A stretch of 33,925 bases of DNA from Alphaproteobacteria bacterium (GTDB lineage Bacteria > Pseudomonadota > Alphaproteobacteria > ATCC43930 > CGMCC-115725). The notes under the pieces were generated by a model that worked only from the letters and a program-made list of their open reading frames with translations, was not told the origin of the DNA and did no database searches. Both the position numbers and the translations under genes were made by a program. Shown piece by piece: positions 32,449 to 33,925 of the stretch (the first letter of the stretch is position 1; every line of letters starts with the position of its first letter). The DNA is taken from the NCBI GenBank assembly GCA_019240125.1, contig JAFAYW010000096.1, forward strand, positions 1 to 33,925. The letters are read 5' to 3'.

Positions 32449-32542
32449 GTTCCCGTCGCGGCGCACCGTAACTTCGACGGTCATGCCTAGGCTCAGTTCC
32501 CGTCGCGGCGCACCATAACTTCGACGGTCATGCCTAGGCTCT
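32449..32542. repeat. 47-bp tandem duplication at the 3' end of the upstream transglutaminase gene
   Basis: Copy 1 (32449-32495) and copy 2 (32496-32542) are identical except for one internal base (G/A at position 20 of the unit) and the last base. The period of 47 is not a multiple of three. On the minus strand the copy junction creates a TGA (32493-32495) that ends the transglutaminase gene. Confidence 0.95.
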
Positions 32543-33371
32543 GATCCGCCGTGCCGAACCAGCTGCCGGTGAGCGGGATCGCCTGGCGAGGGTCGCGAGC
32601 CACGGCAACCCGGATCAGGTCGCGGCTGCCGACGATGCCATTGGTCGGGTCGAACTCCACCCAGCCGGCGCCAGGCAGATAGATCTGGCACCAGGCATGG
32701 GTCGAGCCGCCGCCGCGATGCGACGGCCCATCGCGGCTCGGCACGTAAAGGTAACCCGAGGCAAAACGTGCCGCAAAACCGAGTTCGCGGGCCGCCTCCA
32801 TCATCAGCAGCGCAAAATCGCGGCAGCTGCCGTGTCCCAGACGCAGCGTTAGCACCGGATCGTGGATGCCGGGCTCGGTGCGCCGTTCATAGGCAAAGCT
32901 TTCCTGGATGGCGGCGGTGATCGTCATCAGCAGCGCGCCGGTCTCGTTCGGCCGGCCCTCGCGCAGGAATCTGCGTACCCAGCGGCGGATGTCGTTATCC
33001 GGATCGGGATAGCGGCGGCCGATATACGGCATCAGATCGGGCAGTTCCTCCTCGTCATAGACGAACGGGTAGGTGATCGCGCTCGGCTCGATCTCGAGGT
33101 CGGGCAGGTTCCATGGTGTATGTTCCAGACGGATGTCGCCGGTGAAGCACAATTCCTCCGCCTTGCGGTCGAACGTGGCGATAGCCACGCAATTCCCGAA
33201 CACGTCATGCATCCAGCGCAGCTGCGCCGGCGCCGGGTTGATGGCGAGATGCGACTCGATCAGCCGCTGGTCGTAGCTATCGCGCGGCCGGAACATGATG
33301 CGGTGCTCACCAAACGCGACGGGCTCGCGATAGCGGTAAATAGTGCTGTGCCGGACGGTAAGAATGGCCAT
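32493..33371 (-). CDS. Transglutaminase-like family protein, C-terminus apparently truncated
   Basis: This 292-residue protein has an N-terminal transglutaminase-associated domain (VRHSTIYRYREPVAFGEH) and a core with the complete triad: Cys183 in GHGSCRDFALLMM, His225 in STHAWCQIYLPGAGW and Asp in VEFDPTNG. The C-terminal end reads SLGMTVEVMVRRDGN then stop. Because of the 47-bp duplication, the pre-duplication reading would run on for 33 further residues (RRPVRGLASNLPP...) to a stop at 32347-32349 overlapping the next gene. The catalytic core is intact, so activity may remain. The partner gene downstream is a paralogue; such pairs are common, but the cellular substrate is not known to me. 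It has no signal peptide. Confidence 0.9.
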   Translation of the reverse strand: MAILTVRHSTIYRYREPVAFGEHRIMFRPRDSYDQRLIESHLAINPAPAQLRWMHDVFGNCVAIATFDRKAEELCFTGDIRLEHTPWNLPDLEIEPSAITYPFVYDEEELPDLMPYIGRRYPDPDNDIRRWVRRFLREGRPNETGALLMTITAAIQESFAYERRTEPGIHDPVLTLRLGHGSCRDFALLMMEAARELGFAARFASGYLYVPSRDGPSHRGGGSTHAWCQIYLPGAGWVEFDPTNGIVGSRDLIRVAVARDPRQAIPLTGSWFGTADQSLGMTVEVMVRRDGN

Positions 33372-33521
33372 TCAATACCTGCGCGCCCCGCGTTGGAAAC
33401 CGAGGCTCAGACGTAAAGGCTTATGGCCAAATGCGGGCGCGTCAAGCGTGTGATCGCGTCAATCACCCGCGTTGCGTTCGTCTGGCGCCGCCGCGCTGTA
33501 AAGCGACCAAAATCTGTGCAT

Positions 33522-33537
33522 TGGCATCGGGCTTGCA
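33522..33537 (+). promoter_or_regulatory. Sigma-54 (RpoN) -24/-12 promoter of rutA
   Basis: TGGCATC-GGGC-TTGCA fits the sigma-54 pattern with GG and GC at the correct 10-bp distance and the conserved TTGCA. It lies 62 bp before the rutA start. The rut genes release nitrogen from pyrimidines and are NtrC-controlled in E. coli, so the assignment is consistent. Between it and rutA a 7-bp inverted repeat (GCTCCCC 33544-33550, GGGGAGC 33561-33567) could form a leader hairpin. The rest of the 33372-33599 gap must hold the minus-strand transglutaminase promoter, which I cannot locate. Confidence 0.75.
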
Positions 33538-33599
33538 GCGCCTGCTCCCCATAAAAATCGGGGGAGCGCCGGCCGTATAACGCAAGCGAAGGGCGACCG

Positions 33600-33925
33600 A
33601 TGGATTTGGGCGTATTCATACCGATCGGCAATAACGGGTGGCTGATCTCGACCACGTCGCCGCAGTACAAGCCGAGCTACGACCTCAACCTCGACGTCGT
33701 ACAAAAGGCCGAGCGGTTCGGCTTCGATTTCGCGCTGTCGATGATCAAGCTGCACGGATTTGGCGGCCCATCGGAATACTGGGATTACAATCTCGAATCC
33801 TTCACCTTGATGGCAGGGCTCGCCGCCGCGACCAGCCGCATTCAGCTGTTTGCCACCTGCGCCGTACTGACACTACCGCCGCCGCTTGCCGCGCGCATGG
33901 CGGTGACGATCGACTCGATCTCGCA
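33600..33925 (+). CDS. rutA: Pyrimidine monooxygenase RutA, 5' part only
   Basis: RutA is a flavin-dependent luciferase-fold monooxygenase that opens the uracil ring between N3 and C4, the first step in using pyrimidines as nitrogen source. The window holds the first 108 residues. They match RutA closely: [60 protein letters not shown] and [11 protein letters not shown]. Other rut genes would be expected beyond the right edge. The ATG at 33600 has AAGGGCG upstream. A sigma-54 promoter precedes it. Confidence 0.93.
   Translation, partial: MDLGVFIPIGNNGWLISTTSPQYKPSYDLNLDVVQKAERFGFDFALSMIKLHGFGGPSEYWDYNLESFTLMAGLAAATSRIQLFATCAVLTLPPPLAARMAVTIDSIS

Noticed and set aside
1..33925. tRNA or rRNA genes, CRISPR arrays, insertion sequences, phage or toxin-antitoxin genes
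   Set aside because: I saw no matching sequence; repeats found are short palindromes or single tandem duplications.

Overview
This is a GC-rich, densely coded chromosomal segment. Protein types, GTG/TTG start usage and gene neighbourhoods suggest an alphaproteobacterium, possibly Rhodospirillales- or Hyphomicrobiales-like; this assignment is inferred from protein families only. There is no rRNA, tRNA, CRISPR array, transposase or phage gene. No gap between genes exceeds about 230 bp, and genes run off both edges.

Layout. (1) 1-8701, minus strand: queuosine genes in the order queA, tgt, queF, queG, followed by a TauD/TfdA-type dioxygenase, RNase R (rnr) and a lipoprotein S41/CtpA-type protease cut by the left edge. 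(2) 8801-15794, mixed: an orphan Tat-exported DppA-like binding protein, a small unknown exported protein, an ABM-domain monooxygenase, an exported lytic transglycosylase with a SPOR-like tail, two translationally coupled glycosyltransferases (TIGR04282/TIGR04283 types), a PA0069-type radical SAM protein, two small proteins (one DUF1467) and 3-methyladenine glycosylase I. (3) 15956-18260: a partner-switching signalling set made of a cNMP-binding/PP2C phosphatase, an RsbW-like kinase and an RsbV-like STAS protein. (4) 18450-27798, plus strand: assimilatory nitrate reduction, with cobA (SUMT), the nitrate transporter narK, a single-domain globin, nirB, nirD, nasA and a HemD-type protein. (5) 27914-30757, minus strand: sulfite reduction, with a degenerate SUMT-like protein, cysI and a Met8/CysG-N-type precorrin-2 dehydrogenase. 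(6) 30975-33371, minus strand: an Lrp/AsnC regulator and two transglutaminase-like proteins. (7) 33600 to the right edge: the start of rutA (pyrimidine monooxygenase).

How it fits together. Regions 4, 5 and 7 form a nitrogen/sulfur assimilation neighbourhood. NarK imports nitrate, NasA reduces it to nitrite, and siroheme-containing NirB with NirD reduces nitrite to ammonium. CysI also needs siroheme, and the window encodes the steps to siroheme from hydroxymethylbilane: HemD, CobA and precorrin-2 dehydrogenase/ferrochelatase. Near-consensus sigma-54 (-24/-12) promoters lie before both narK (19349-19364) and rutA (33522-33537), which points to NtrC-type nitrogen control.

The most notable observations are the degenerate SUMT-like protein heading the cysI operon, an in-frame intergenic-type palindromic repeat inside nasA, a 47-bp tandem duplication that appears to have truncated a transglutaminase gene and broken an ATGA overlap, the dioxygenase joined to the queuosine genes, and the reductase-less globin between narK and nirB.
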